NCBI RefSeq assembly: GCF_009455635.1
Contig: NZ_QPER01000002.1
Span: 2,604,001-2,668,000, forward strand
Reading direction: 5' to 3'
DNA from: Paraburkholderia agricolaris
GTDB lineage: Bacteria > Pseudomonadota > Gammaproteobacteria > Burkholderiales > Burkholderiaceae
DNA: 64,000 bases
Shown here: piece by piece, positions 1 to 8,894 of the stretch
How positions within the stretch are numbered: the stretch's first letter is position 1
Layout of the letters: each line of letters opens with the position of its first letter
Notes under the pieces: generated by a model
Databases searched by the model: none
What the model was told of the DNA's origin: nothing
What the model saw: the letters and a program-made list of their open reading frames with translations, nothing else
Program-made: the position numbers and the translations under genes

Positions 1-2
1 GG

Positions 3-680
3 ATCCGCTCGAGCATGGAAGAGTCGAAGGAGTTCGTCGAGAAGGTCGGCGAGCACGGCGAACGCAGCGTGCGGCTGCCGATCGTCGAGGCCTTGCTGAA
101 GCACCCCAAGGCTTTCCTGCTGATCATCGCGCTGCGCCTCGCCGAGTTGTTCACGATGTACATCGTGACGGCGTTCGCGCTGAACTACTCGACGGCCAAT
201 CTGCACATGCCGCGCGAGTTCTTCCTCTCGATCGGCCTGCTGGTGGGCGCGGTAAGTTGCGTGACGATTCCCTGCTTCGCGTGGCTGGCTGACCGTTTCG
301 GCCGCCGCCGCGTGTATATCGTCGGCGCGCTGGTCGGCATGTTCAGCGCGGTGCCGTTCTTCCTCGCGCTCGAAGCGCGCTCGACGGTGTGGATCGTGAT
401 CTTCGCGGTCATGCTCGCCAACGTCGCCCACGATATGGTCGTGAGCGTGCAGCAGCCCATGTTCACCGAGCTGTTCGGTACCGAGTATCGCTATAGCGGC
501 GCGGGTGTCGGCTATCAGGTGGCGAGCGTGGTCGGCGGCGGCTTCACGCCGTTTATCGCGGTGGCGCTGGTCAGCTTTGCCGGTGGCTCGTGGCATCCGG
601 TGGCGGCTTACCTCGCGATCGGCTGCCTGATCTCGGTGCTGGTGGCCGCGAAGATGAAGACCGGGCGCGGCGTCGCCTGA
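3..680 (+). CDS. MHS-family MFS transporter, C-terminal half (5' end cut by window)
   Basis: Inner-membrane proton symporter of the metabolite:H+ symporter branch of the major facilitator superfamily; substrate unknown. The open frame runs from the window edge, so the protein begins upstream; an internal ATG at 15 is not a credible start because the residues after it (EESKEFVEKV...) look like the cytoplasmic loop between the two six-helix halves. About six hydrophobic segments follow, with the second-half signature loop LADRFGRRR near residue 95 of the visible part, and the reading frame ends with a short charged tail. A strong terminator lies 48 bases after the stop. Family is clear; role in steroid uptake would be speculation. 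Confidence 0.85.
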   Translation: MRSSMEESKEFVEKVGEHGERSVRLPIVEALLKHPKAFLLIIALRLAELFTMYIVTAFALNYSTANLHMPREFFLSIGLLVGAVSCVTIPCFAWLADRFGRRRVYIVGALVGMFSAVPFFLALEARSTVWIVIFAVMLANVAHDMVVSVQQPMFTELFGTEYRYSGAGVGYQVASVVGGGFTPFIAVALVSFAGGSWHPVAAYLAIGCLISVLVAAKMKTGRGVA

Positions 681-727
681 TTCTGACCGCGGGTCTCACT
701 GATCACTGATTGTTGCGATGTTCCGAC

Positions 728-770
728 GGGCCGGCCTGGCGAAAACGCCACGCCGGCCCGCTTCTCTTTT
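728..770 (+). terminator. Rho-independent terminator after the MHS transporter
   Basis: GGGCCGGC (728-735) pairs with GCCGGCCC (752-759), with an inner TGGCG/CGCCA stem closing a four-base loop, followed by GCTTCTCTTTT. A near-perfect 14-bp stem with a T-rich tail directly downstream of the transporter stop. Confidence 0.85.
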
Positions 771-1093
771 GTCCCCGCCTTCTTGCCGTTCCGGCATCCA
801 GATCCCGCGCCTCAGGTCGTTCATTCCGATGCTTCATGCCGCGTTGCCGCAATTCGGCAAATTACGGTCGTATTTCACCAGGCTAATACCTTATGCATTT
901 ACATCTCATATTGCAAAGGCTATGTCTGCGTCCTATCGTTCGTCGAAGCGGGGCTTATATCGAATTTGCATACGGCATATGAAATTCGATTACATATATT
1001 GATGCCGGATTACTTGCAATTTTTTTACGCCGCGACACTCAAGCATTGTGTATGAAGCGCCGATAACAAAGAATTCCTCACCGGAGACCGACC
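771..1093 (+). promoter_or_regulatory. Long A/T-richer leader of the OFA transporter, no gene seen
   Basis: About 320 bases without a convincing gene. From roughly 860 the composition drops well below the local GC level, as expected for a promoter region of the transporter starting at 1094. A purine-rich ribosome site (GGAGAC) precedes that ATG by 7 bases. I cannot assign -35/-10 boxes with confidence. Confidence 0.35.
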
Positions 1094-2497
1094 ATGAGTA
1101 GTATCACCGAGCCGAATGGCACTTCAGGCTCAGCCCCATTCTTTTCCAAACAGGCCACCGTCGCGCAACCGGGGTTTTCGCGCTGGATGGTTCCGCCCGC
1201 GGCGCTCGCGGTTCACCTGTGTATCGGCCAGGCCTACGCCTTCTCCGTGTTCAACGGGCCGCTCACCAAAGTTATCGGCATTACGCAATCCGCCCCCGAC
1301 GACTGGTCGCTGACTTCGCTCGGCTGGATCTTTTCGCTGGCGATCGTGTTCCTTGGTTTGTCGGCCGCGTTTGCCGGCAAGTGGCTCGAACACGTCGGTC
1401 CACGCCGTACGATGTTTACCGCCGCGTGCTGCTTCGGCGGCGGCTTCCTGATTGCCGCACTCGGCGTGCATCTGCATCAGATCGCGCTGCTCTATCTAGG
1501 CTACGGCGTGATCGGCGGAATTGGGCTCGGGCTCGGCTATGTGTCGCCGGTGTCGACGTTGATCCGCTGGTTTCCGGACCGCCGCGGCATGGCGACCGGC
1601 ATGGCGATCATGGGCTTCGGCGGCGGCGCGATGATTGCCGCGCCATTGTCCGTGGCATTGATGAACCACTTCCGCAGCGCGACGAGCATCGGCGTGGCGG
1701 AAACTTTCGTCGTGCTCGGCATTGCGTACTTCATCTCGATGTCGATCGGCGCACTCGCGATTCGCGTGCCGCCGGCAGACTGGAAGCCGGCCGGCTGGAC
1801 GCCGCCCGCGACCAACCAGAAGAAGATGATTTCGCGTAACCACGTGCACATCGACCAGGCGTTGAAGACGCCGCAGTTCTATCTGATCTGGCTGGTGCTG
1901 TTCCTCAACGTGACCGCGGGCATCGGCATTCTCGGCCAGGCGTCGGTGATGATTCAGGAAAGCTTCAAAGGCACCGTGACCGCTGCCGCCGCGGCCGGGT
2001 TCGTCGGTCTGCTGTCGCTGTTCAACATGGGCGGCCGTTTCGTGTGGGCTTCGGCTTCGGACTGGCTCGGCCGCAAGAACACCTACTTCATCTTCTTCGC
2101 GCTCGGCGCCGTGCTGTACTACCTAGTGCCCGGCTTCGCCGCTTCCGGCCAGATCGCCCTGTTCGTGCTCGCGTACTGCGTGATCCTGTCGATGTACGGC
2201 GGCGGCTTCTCAACGGTCCCCGCGTATCTCGCGGACATGTTCGGCACGGCGTTTGTGGGCGGCATTCACGGCCGTCTGCTGACCGCCTGGGCCGCGGCAG
2301 GGGTGGCGGGTCCGGTGCTGGTGAACTACATCCGCGCGTATCAGGTGGAGCACGGCGTCGCCAAGGCGGATGCCTACACGATGACGATCCACATCATGGT
2401 CGTGCTGCTGGTGATCGGCTTCATCTGCAACCTGCTGGTCAAGCGGGTCGACGACAAGCATCACATGACCGACGCACAACTCGCCAAAGGCGCCTAA
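1094..2497 (+). CDS. OFA-family MFS transporter (oxalate/formate antiporter-like)
   Basis: Twelve-helix inner-membrane carrier of 467 residues. After a 30-residue cytoplasmic lead the first helix carries HLCIGQAYAFSVFNGPL, a hallmark of the OFA branch, and further motifs are GYVSPVSTLIRWFPDRRG around residue 155 and WASASDWLGRKN near 318. The family exchanges small carboxylates, but the true substrate here is unknown. It is followed 10 bases later by a 42-residue membrane peptide of the kind that accompanies OFA carriers in many proteobacteria, so the two are read as one transport unit. Length is typical of the family. Confidence 0.88.
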   Translation: MSSITEPNGTSGSAPFFSKQATVAQPGFSRWMVPPAALAVHLCIGQAYAFSVFNGPLTKVIGITQSAPDDWSLTSLGWIFSLAIVFLGLSAAFAGKWLEHVGPRRTMFTAACCFGGGFLIAALGVHLHQIALLYLGYGVIGGIGLGLGYVSPVSTLIRWFPDRRGMATGMAIMGFGGGAMIAAPLSVALMNHFRSATSIGVAETFVVLGIAYFISMSIGALAIRVPPADWKPAGWTPPATNQKKMISRNHVHIDQALKTPQFYLIWLVLFLNVTAGIGILGQASVMIQESFKGTVTAAAAAGFVGLLSLFNMGGRFVWASASDWLGRKNTYFIFFALGAVLYYLVPGFAASGQIALFVLAYCVILSMYGGGFSTVPAYLADMFGTAFVGGIHGRLLTAWAAAGVAGPVLVNYIRAYQVEHGVAKADAYTMTIHIMVVLLVIGFICNLLVKRVDDKHHMTDAQLAKGA

Positions 2498-2507
2498 GGA
2501 GACTCGC

Positions 2508-2636
2508 ATGTCGACCGTTCAAGCCGTTCATCCGACCAACAAGGTCAAGCTCGCCGTCTTCTGGCTGTATGTGACGCTGCCGCTGGCATGGGGCGTGATC
2601 AATACGCTCACGCAGGCGATGAAGCTGTTCAAGTAA
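2508..2636 (+). CDS. Small membrane partner of the OFA transporter (42 aa)
   Basis: Starts ATG at 2508 behind GGAGAC, 10 bases after the carrier stop, and encodes 42 residues ending MKLFK. A single hydrophobic helix (LAVFWLYVTLPLAWGVINTL) fills the middle, with a positively charged KVK just before it. Peptides of this size and sequence pattern are annotated as an MFS small subunit next to OFA carriers; function is not established. The coupling to the carrier, the ribosome site and the helix make this a real gene even though it is very short. Confidence 0.8.
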   Translation: MSTVQAVHPTNKVKLAVFWLYVTLPLAWGVINTLTQAMKLFK

Positions 2637-2656
2637 GCAGGTAAGCACTGCATCGC

Positions 2657-2680
2657 CCCCGCACGATCGAACGTGCGGGG
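2657..2680 (+). terminator. Hairpin after the OFA unit, without U-tract
   Basis: CCCCGCACG (2657-2665) pairs perfectly with CGTGCGGGG (2672-2680) around a six-base loop, 20 bases after the small peptide. It is followed by A7 rather than T, so it may stop transcription weakly or stabilise the 3' end. Confidence 0.45.
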
Positions 2681-2683
2681 CGC

Positions 2684-2734
2684 AAAAAAAGCGGGCCGAC
2701 GGCGCGCGCAAACCGCGCATTCGTCTCTGCCCGC
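2684..2734 (-). terminator. Terminator of the DUF3830 gene
   Basis: Read on the minus strand: GCGGGC (2734-2729), an inner GC-rich hairpin, GCCCGC (2696-2691), then T7 (2690-2684). It lies 39 bases after the stop of the minus-strand gene. Confidence 0.7.
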
Positions 2735-2772
2735 TTGTCCTGCCGCCGGCCTCTCACCGGTACATCGCCGCT

Positions 2773-3198
2773 TCAGATTTTCTCGAACAGCACATCCTGT
2801 GCGCCTTCCCACAGCACCTTCGTACCAAGTTCGCGCAGCTTTTCCTTGCCTTCGACGATCGTCAGGAAGTGATTGCCCGCGAGCTGGCCCAGCTTGCTCG
2901 CGAAGCAGCACGACCCGTACGCGAGGATGATCTCCGTTTCGCTGTAACCGCCCGGATAGAACAGGATGTCGCCAACCGACGGATGGCTCGTATGATTTTC
3001 GAAGCCGACCGCCGCGCCGTCGTTTTCGAGTTTGAAGTCGCCAAGCGGAACCCAGCAACCCTCGCCGCTCCAGCGCACGTGAATGAGCTTCTGACGGTAC
3101 GGCAAGAGCTTCAGAAAAGCGGCCACCGTTTGCGGCGCGTCAGGATGCGTTTCGGCGGTAAAGACATGGCCGCAGGAGGTAATTCGAAGTCGGGTCAT
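2773..3198 (-). CDS. DUF3830 family protein, cyclophilin-like fold
   Basis: Soluble protein of 141 residues. The central motif GDILFYPGGYSETEIILAYG (about 77-96) followed by FASKLGQLAGNHF is the family signature; members have a cyclophilin-like beta barrel and no established activity. They are often found next to transporters or amidohydrolases of small-molecule catabolism, but that does not define a reaction. It is monocistronic here, with its own terminator, and starts with ATG. An inverted repeat at 3317-3335 lies 119 bases upstream. Confidence 0.78.
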   Translation of the reverse strand: MTRLRITSCGHVFTAETHPDAPQTVAAFLKLLPYRQKLIHVRWSGEGCWVPLGDFKLENDGAAVGFENHTSHPSVGDILFYPGGYSETEIILAYGSCCFASKLGQLAGNHFLTIVEGKEKLRELGTKVLWEGAQDVLFEKI

Positions 3199-3866
3199 CG
3201 CTGGATATCCGTGTGACGGGTTGAGTGGAAAGGTCGGTCAGACGCCGGCCGGGGCGCGGCTGCAGGCGCAACATTCTGTCGGCCCGTGCAAGGCTTCGAC
3301 AGATACACTTGCCGTCCAACTGGTCAGGCCAGTTGAACCAGTGGCGACGGCTGCCACGCAGGAAGCAGACCACCGTATCCCGCCGCAAACTACCAGGCTG
3401 CGCGCAATGCGCCGCGATCCAGCCAAAGCCATGGGTGCTTCCGGCTTGCTGTTTGATGCTGCATCATGCCGGGCAGGTCGGCGATAAACCGGCCTGAACA
3501 CCGATCGGGCCCCTGCGTGCCAGCTCTACCGGCACTCACGCCACGAAACTTCGTAGTTTGCAAGCGATGCAATGCGCAGCAAACTGCGAAAAGTGCATAA
3601 CGTCCGTTCTGGCAATTCAACGGACGGCAAAGCTGGCGAAGGAACCGGCGTCACCGTGGAAATTTCACACGCCGCCGCGAGATCCTTGCCCTCGATACCC
3701 CTGCGACCATCTTGACATGCCAGGCCACGCGCGAACATTGCGGCGCCGCCCGGCAGAACAGCGTGTCGCAACCGGCGAACCCCCGCGCGCCTTGAAGCGC
3801 CGGCGCACCGCTCGGGCATCGCATGCTGGCGAGCCGCTCACATGATTCAGCCGCACAACCCGACAC
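3199..3866. other. Intergenic stretch without a credible gene; one 7-bp inverted repeat
   Basis: Several open frames exist on both strands but none has a ribosome site, a recognisable product or normal codon use; they overlap each other and are noise. CAACTGG (3317-3323) and CCAGTTG (3329-3335) form an inverted repeat with a five-base spacer that could be an operator for the DUF3830 gene. Nothing else seen. Confidence 0.4.
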
Positions 3867-4775
3867 TCAGCCGCGCAGCCGGTAGGCAAGCGGCGTCACG
3901 CCGTAGCCACGTTTGAACTGCACGGAGAAATGACTGGCGTTCTCGTAACCAACCGCAAGCGCGATTTGCAGCACCGGCAGATCGGTGGCGCGCAGCAATC
4001 TCGCGGCCTCCTCGAGCCGCAAACGCGTAACGAACTGATGAGGCGTTTCACCGGTCTCGCGGCGAAACACCCGAGCAAAATGAAAGTTACTTAAACCGGC
4101 CTGTGCGGCCAGTTCGCCAATGGCCAGATCGGCGGCAAGATTGGCACGGATGTAATCGGTTACACGCCGGATACGGCGCGGCACCAGGCGCTCGGGATGC
4201 GGCGGCAAGCAGCCCACGCGAGGGCCGCGCGAATAGTGTTGCAGTAAATGAGCGGCGAGCGCGTGGGCCAGCGCGTCGACATACAGCCGCGAGTCGGTGG
4301 GGTCGCCCGCGGCGCGATGCAGCGCGCCGAGCATCGCGGCGATCAGTGGATCGTGAAACTGCATCGCGTCGCCCAACGACAGCTCGCGTGAGCCGCCCAG
4401 TTCCATCTGGTCGGCAACGCTGTCGATCAGGCTGCGCTCCAGGTGCAAATGGACGGTCGACAGCGGCTCATCGCTGATCGAACGCCAGCGCCACGAGACC
4501 GGCACGGGCGGCACGTACCAGACGTCGCCCATGCGCAGCTCGGCGCTCTCCCAGTGCCCATTCACGTTGCGCTCGAGGTGTTCGGCGCCGCTGCCGAGCG
4601 TCATCAACGTGACGTCCTGCAGGCCAGGTGCTTCCAGCAGTTCCTGCTCGGCCGGTTCGAGGTACGAGCGCAGCACCAGGTGCCGCCACGGGCGATCCAC
4701 GCTCGACACCAGTTTTTTTCCCGCCATATAGCGGTCGTAGGCAAGCGTCGTTGTCAGCCTTGGAATTTTTGCCAT
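3867..4775 (-). CDS. AraC-family transcriptional regulator
   Basis: 302-residue DNA-binding protein. The N-terminal two thirds form a cupin-like effector domain; the C-terminal 100 residues hold two helix-turn-helix units (LAIGELAAQAGLSNFHFARVF and LPVLQIALAVGYENASHFSVQF), ending GVTPLAYRLRG. I start it at ATG 4775 (MAKIPRL) because an AGGAAGAGA purine stretch lies just upstream; in-frame starts at 4808 and 4814 lack one. It is divergent from the LuxR gene, sharing about 155 bases of upstream DNA. Target genes are unknown. Confidence 0.88.
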   Translation of the reverse strand: MAKIPRLTTTLAYDRYMAGKKLVSSVDRPWRHLVLRSYLEPAEQELLEAPGLQDVTLMTLGSGAEHLERNVNGHWESAELRMGDVWYVPPVPVSWRWRSISDEPLSTVHLHLERSLIDSVADQMELGGSRELSLGDAMQFHDPLIAAMLGALHRAAGDPTDSRLYVDALAHALAAHLLQHYSRGPRVGCLPPHPERLVPRRIRRVTDYIRANLAADLAIGELAAQAGLSNFHFARVFRRETGETPHQFVTRLRLEEAARLLRATDLPVLQIALAVGYENASHFSVQFKRGYGVTPLAYRLRG

Positions 4776-4929
4776 CACGTCTCTTCCTGGGAGGTCCCGT
4801 ATGTACATGAGCAAACCCTGTCACACCCGCATCGCCGGTTAGAGGTCAGCGCAAGATCTCAAAAATGATAGCAAGGAACCGGCTACCGTAATATTTGGAA
4901 ATAGTTAATCATCCAGGTTGTCGTCTTTC

Positions 4930-5964
4930 ATGCGTTTTGAACGCTGGAGCTACCGTTTCATGGAACACGAATGCGATACGCTGCCGCATTGGCTAACCGG
5001 CTCGCCGCAAGGCGAAGCCAGCCACGTGTCGGCGGCTTACACCTCAGCGGTTGCCGCAGAACCGGCTTACCCGGCCGGCACGCGGCAACCCGGGAATTCA
5101 GCCCACGCGGCTGAAGCATCCAGGGCATCTGCCCGCACCGCATCAAGCGTCGCGCCCGCAGGTTTCCTTACGCTCTTCACCGAGGAGGAGATCGGCACAC
5201 CCTCGCCCGCCGCGCGGCGGTCCGCACCGATCATCAGTCCGCTGGTGCGATTTGGCAGCGCGCAGGACCGCATGGAGTTCGTGCGGCGGCGCATCAAGCA
5301 ACTTGGCTTCGACTCGTTCAGCTATTCAGCCACGCGCACCACCGCACATCACAAGACGATGTTCGTGCTGACCAGCTACGAGTCGCAGGCCTGGCTCACG
5401 CGCTATTTCCGCGAGCGTTATTTTGAGCTCGATCCGCGCGTTGCGCTGGCGTCGCCGACCGGCATGCCGTTCCTCTGGAACACGGCCGATATGCGCGCCG
5501 ACCTGCCGCGTGCGCAGATGCGCAGCGAAAGGCTCGGCGGGCTGATCGACATGCTGGAGGCCACCGGGCGTAAAAGCGGCATTCTTACGCAGATGCCGCT
5601 GCCCGAGCCGGAGCTGAGCGCAAGCCTGTGCTTTAACTCGGAGATCGGCAACCCGCGCTGGATGACGGAGTCGATCGTGGCCGAAACGCTGATGTTCGCG
5701 CACACGATCCACGAATTCATCTGGACGCACGCGAAGAGCGTGATCGGGATCGCGCCCGCGCAGCAACAACAGCGCGTCACGCTGAGCGAGTTGCAGCACG
5801 CGGTGCTGAAGGCGGTCGTGCAGGGGCAGCGCGACAAGGAAATTGCTTATTTCCTTGGGCTGTCTCCGCATAACGTCGACTATCACCTGCGGCGCCTGCG
5901 GCAGTTGTTCAATGTGCGCAATCGCGTGCAGTTGATCAACGTGGCGCAGGGGTATGTGACGTAG
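4930..5964 (+). CDS. LuxR-type regulator with autoinducer-binding domain (LuxR solo)
   Basis: 344 residues from ATG 4930. A poorly conserved 110-residue lead is followed by an autoinducer-binding domain (roughly 115-250, including W and Y residues typical of acyl-homoserine-lactone pockets such as YFELDPRVA) and a LuxR helix-turn-helix (VTLSELQHAVLKAVVQGQRDKEIAYFLGLSPHNVDYHLRRL). No luxI synthase lies in the window, so it is an orphan receptor here. The start is uncertain: ATG 4960 has a better-placed GGAG, and a TTG at 4918 is also in frame. Signal and targets are unknown. Confidence 0.82.
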   Translation: MRFERWSYRFMEHECDTLPHWLTGSPQGEASHVSAAYTSAVAAEPAYPAGTRQPGNSAHAAEASRASARTASSVAPAGFLTLFTEEEIGTPSPAARRSAPIISPLVRFGSAQDRMEFVRRRIKQLGFDSFSYSATRTTAHHKTMFVLTSYESQAWLTRYFRERYFELDPRVALASPTGMPFLWNTADMRADLPRAQMRSERLGGLIDMLEATGRKSGILTQMPLPEPELSASLCFNSEIGNPRWMTESIVAETLMFAHTIHEFIWTHAKSVIGIAPAQQQQRVTLSELQHAVLKAVVQGQRDKEIAYFLGLSPHNVDYHLRRLRQLFNVRNRVQLINVAQGYVT

Positions 5965-5972
5965 GGAGGTTG

Positions 5973-6018
5973 AAAGAACACTGCGACCGGCGCGCTTATC
6001 GCGCCGGCCGCAGTCTTT
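5973..6018. terminator. Bidirectional terminator between luxR and paaY-like gene
   Basis: ACTGCG-A-CCGGCGCG pairs with CGCGCCGG-C-CGCAGT around CTTAT, flanked by AAAGA on the left and CTTT on the right, so it can serve both converging genes. Confidence 0.75.
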
Positions 6019-6065
6019 GAACTTTAGCGCAGCACGGCTTGCCGCCCGATGGGCGGCAGTCAACC

Positions 6066-6587
6066 TCAAACGCTGCGCATGGTGCGCAGGCAATCTGCCG
6101 CGAGTTGCTGGTAAATCCGGGTGCCGGACGATTTCGCCACGATCTCGTCATCGCTCAGGGTACGCACCACTCGCCCCGGCACCCCAGCCACCAGCACGCC
6201 CGCCGGCACCCGCCAATCCTTCTTGACGAACGCACAAGCGGCCACGATGCTCGTCGCGCCGAGCACGACGCCGTCCATCACAACGGCGTGCATGCCGACC
6301 ATCGTGCTCGGTTCCAGCGTCGCGCCGTGAACGATCGCGCTGTGCCCGACGTGACTGTCGACGCCGAGCCGGCAAGCGTTCGCCACGCCGGTGTGCAGCA
6401 CACAACTATCCTGCACGTTGCTGCCACGCTCCACCACCACCGCACCGAAATCCCCACGCAAGCTCGCATGCGGCCCGATGTAACAGCAGGCGCCCACCGT
6501 CACGTCGCCGATCAGCACGGCGCTCGGATGCACGTACGCTGACGGATCGACGCGCGGCCGCTTGCCGTTGAACTCGTAGAGCGCCAC
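6066..6587 (-). CDS. PaaY/CaiE-type gamma-carbonic-anhydrase-fold thioesterase candidate
   Basis: 173-residue left-handed beta-helix protein built of hexapeptide repeats (IGDVTV, IGPHAS, VGHSAI, and so on). The histidines VLHTG and VGHSAIVHG are the metal ligands of the gamma-carbonic anhydrase group, and the C-terminal stretch VPAGVLVAGVPGRVVRTLSDDE...SGTRIYQQLA is typical of PaaY and CaiE. PaaY hydrolyses dead-end CoA thioesters in phenylacetate breakdown; here, at the end of a KSI-containing operon, a housekeeping thioesterase for steroid CoA intermediates is a reasonable inference. The start codon is GTG at 6587; 17 bases separate it from the KSI gene. Confidence 0.75.
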   Translation of the reverse strand: MALYEFNGKRPRVDPSAYVHPSAVLIGDVTVGACCYIGPHASLRGDFGAVVVERGSNVQDSCVLHTGVANACRLGVDSHVGHSAIVHGATLEPSTMVGMHAVVMDGVVLGATSIVAACAFVKKDWRVPAGVLVAGVPGRVVRTLSDDEIVAKSSGTRIYQQLAADCLRTMRSV

Positions 6588-6604
6588 TGTGCCGCCGCTC
6601 CGGT

Positions 6605-6997
6605 TCAGCTCGCGGCCGCGAGCACGTGATAGTCGTCCGCGCCCCAGTAGGCGCGCATGCGCACGATCTTGCCGGCGGCGTCGAAGTCCATCACGTCGGT
6701 CACGTCGATGTATGCGGGCCGGCCGTCCTGCCCCGCGATATGCACGCGAAAGCTGATCGACGCGCTATTGCCGTGCGAGCCGCGCGGCGGCGCCATCAGT
6801 TCGAGCCGGGCGCCCACGGAGGTCGCGTAGGTATAGAACGTTTCGATCTCGCTCCGGCCTTCTTTCAAGGGCGTGCCGACCGGATCTTCGACGCTCGCAT
6901 TGTCGGCGAACAGCGCGACGACGCGGGCGGCATCGGCCGCATTGAATGCCTCGATATAGTCGACGAGGCGCGCTTTCATGTTTTCGCTGGCGTTCAT
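6605..6997 (-). CDS. ksi: Delta5-3-ketosteroid isomerase (KSI)
   Basis: 130-residue NTF2-fold enzyme that moves the steroid delta5 double bond to delta4. The catalytic set of the Comamonas and Pseudomonas enzymes is recognisable: Tyr14 (LVDYIEAFN), the base Asp38 in SVEDP, and Asp101 in DVTDVMDFD. Length and residue spacing agree with the known isomerases. An excellent ribosome site (AGGAGG) overlaps the TAG stop of the preceding SDR, so translation is coupled. It belongs to the minus-strand unit hydrolase - SDR - KSI - PaaY. Confidence 0.9.
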   Translation of the reverse strand: MNASENMKARLVDYIEAFNAADAARVVALFADNASVEDPVGTPLKEGRSEIETFYTYATSVGARLELMAPPRGSHGNSASISFRVHIAGQDGRPAYIDVTDVMDFDAAGKIVRMRAYWGADDYHVLAAAS

Positions 6998-7005
6998 CTG
7001 TCCTC

Positions 7006-7791
7006 CTAGCGCGCGGTGTAGCCGCCGTCGATCACCAGTTCCGTGCCGGTCACATAGCGGCCGGCCGGCGACACCAGATACAGAATGCCCGCCGCGATAT
7101 CCTGTGGGTCGCCGATCTTCGCGAGCGGTACGAGCGTTTTCATATGCGCGAAGATCTGCTCCGGGTCACCGAGCTTTTCGAACGCCTCTTCCAGCAGCGG
7201 TGTGCGGATAAAGCCAGGATGCACGGAATTCGCGCGGATGTTCTGCGCGGCGTACAGCATCGCCTCGGTCTTCGCCATCAGCCGCACTGCGCCCTTCGAG
7301 GCGTGGTATGCCGGCACGTCCGGGCCGCCGACCAGCCCATACATCGACGACAGATTCACGATCGAGCCGCCGCCCGCCGTCAGCATGTGCGGAATCGCGT
7401 ACTTGGTGCAGAGGAACACGCCCGTCACATTGACGTCGATGACTTTCTGCCATTGCTGCAGCGTCATTTCGTGCGTGGGCAGATTCGCCCCTTCGATCCC
7501 GGCGTTGTTCACCAGCGCATCGAGCCGTCCAAAGTGCGTGGCGATTTCGCCGAACACGCGCTGCACGTTCTCTTCCTGCGTGACGTCCATCTTCCAGAAC
7601 GCCGCGCGGCCGCCCGACTCGTTGATCTCGGCGACCAGTTTCTCGCCCGGCTCCGTCAGCACGTCGAGCACCGCGATTGCCGAACCTGCCGCCGCCAAGG
7701 TGCGGGCAGTCTGCGCACCGATGCCGCGCGCGCCGCCGGTAATGGCGGTCACCTTGCCGCTCATGTCGAACAGTTGATGGGGGAATGTCAT
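7006..7791 (-). CDS. SDR, probable hydroxysteroid dehydrogenase
   Basis: 261-residue classical short-chain dehydrogenase. NAD(P) motif TGGARGIG (18-25), NNAG (95-98) and catalytic Ser149, Tyr162, Lys166 are present; Asp43 after the second strand suggests NAD(H) preference. It sits directly before the isomerase and behind a steroid ring-cleavage hydrolase, so oxidation of a steroid hydroxyl (3-, 7- or 17-position) is the likely job, but the position cannot be read from sequence. Ribosome site GGAGACGGT precedes the ATG. Confidence 0.75.
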   Translation of the reverse strand: MTFPHQLFDMSGKVTAITGGARGIGAQTARTLAAAGSAIAVLDVLTEPGEKLVAEINESGGRAAFWKMDVTQEENVQRVFGEIATHFGRLDALVNNAGIEGANLPTHEMTLQQWQKVIDVNVTGVFLCTKYAIPHMLTAGGGSIVNLSSMYGLVGGPDVPAYHASKGAVRLMAKTEAMLYAAQNIRANSVHPGFIRTPLLEEAFEKLGDPEQIFAHMKTLVPLAKIGDPQDIAAGILYLVSPAGRYVTGTELVIDGGYTAR

Positions 7792-7903
7792 ACCGTCTCC
7801 GTCATGTTGTAGTTGGGGTTACAGCGGCGTGCGGACTTGAGCGGCTCGTGCCGGGCACCCCCGTCGAGCCGTTCACCCTGTCGCGCCGCATCCGAAGGAT
7901 GCC

Positions 7904-8797
7904 TCAAACGGCGCGCCGTTCCGCGAGAAATTCCAGGCATTCGCGATTGAAATACCGCCGATGCTCGACCATCACCCAGTGCCCGCAGCGATTCATCAGA
8001 ACAAAGCGCGCGTCGGCGCAGTGTTCGAGAAAACGCATTGCGCCGCTGGCCGGATTGAAGCGGTCGTCCGTGCCCCAGAAACCCAGCACCGGGCATTTGA
8101 GTTCGCCGAGCCGTTCGGTAAGGTTCGGCACACGCATGGTCGACAGCACTTCCGGCGGCTGCTGTTCACACACGCTCAGCCGTTCTTCGACCAGTGCGTC
8201 AGTGACGAGGCTGCGGTCGAACACCAGCAGTTCGAGTAGCTGCCGCATCGTCAGGCGGTTCATCTGGCGGTTCGTGAAGAGCGACACCATCTTCTGGATG
8301 CCTTCCATCCTGAAGTAGGTTTCGCGCTCTTCGACACCGCCCGGCGCCATCATGATCAGACTGTCGACGTCGTCGGGATAATCGAGCGCGTATTGCAGCG
8401 CGATTGCGCCGCCGAGCGAATTGCCGAGCAAGGTGGCCCGGCCAATGCCGTGCGCCGTGAGTTGCGCGCGCAACGCGTCGACAAAGAAATCGAGCGTGTA
8501 GTTCACATCCGCGGGCTTCGACGACGCGCCGTAGCCCGGCAGATCGACCACGATCGCCCGGAACCCTGCCGCGGCGAACTGCGGGTAGTTGTACTTGAAG
8601 TTGCTGAAGCCGCTCGCGCCAGGACCACTGCCGTGGATGAACACAACGGGTGCGCCGCTGCCGGCTTCGAAGTGATGCAGTGTCAGGCCGCCGGGGACTT
8701 CCGTGAATATCCCTTTGGGCGCCTGCAAGGATTGCGGTGCGCTGCCGGACTTACTGTGCGCGTCGGCGTGTTGGGACTCGGTAGGCGTTGCGTTCAT
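7904..8797 (-). CDS. tesD: Meta-cleavage product hydrolase, TesD/HsaD-like
   Basis: 297-residue alpha/beta hydrolase that cleaves the C-C bond in the product of ring-A meta-cleavage (4,5:9,10-diseco-steroid acid), releasing the side acid for TesE-G and the C/D-ring propionate. It has HGSGPGASGFSNF (55-67), nucleophile Ser127 in GNSLGG, acid Asp244/245 in WGTDDRF and His273 in CGHW, the pattern of BphD/HsaD enzymes. The first 30 residues are a poorly conserved extension. Substrate assignment rests on the surrounding steroid genes. Operator-like site at 8895-8913 lies 98 bases upstream and is oriented toward this gene. Confidence 0.82.
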   Translation of the reverse strand: MNATPTESQHADAHSKSGSAPQSLQAPKGIFTEVPGGLTLHHFEAGSGAPVVFIHGSGPGASGFSNFKYNYPQFAAAGFRAIVVDLPGYGASSKPADVNYTLDFFVDALRAQLTAHGIGRATLLGNSLGGAIALQYALDYPDDVDSLIMMAPGGVEERETYFRMEGIQKMVSLFTNRQMNRLTMRQLLELLVFDRSLVTDALVEERLSVCEQQPPEVLSTMRVPNLTERLGELKCPVLGFWGTDDRFNPASGAMRFLEHCADARFVLMNRCGHWVMVEHRRYFNRECLEFLAERRAV

Positions 8798-8894
8798 GCG
8801 CGCTTGTCTCCTAGCTCGCGCCGCGCTCGTTGGACGCGGCAGATTGTATGAGGGTCGCCAGCGAAAGCATCATCCCTTCGAATCCGCAGCGAGG

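Noticed and set aside
3221..3845. Overlapping small frames in the 668-base gap
   Set aside because: No ribosome sites, no homology features and mutual overlap; treated as noncoding.
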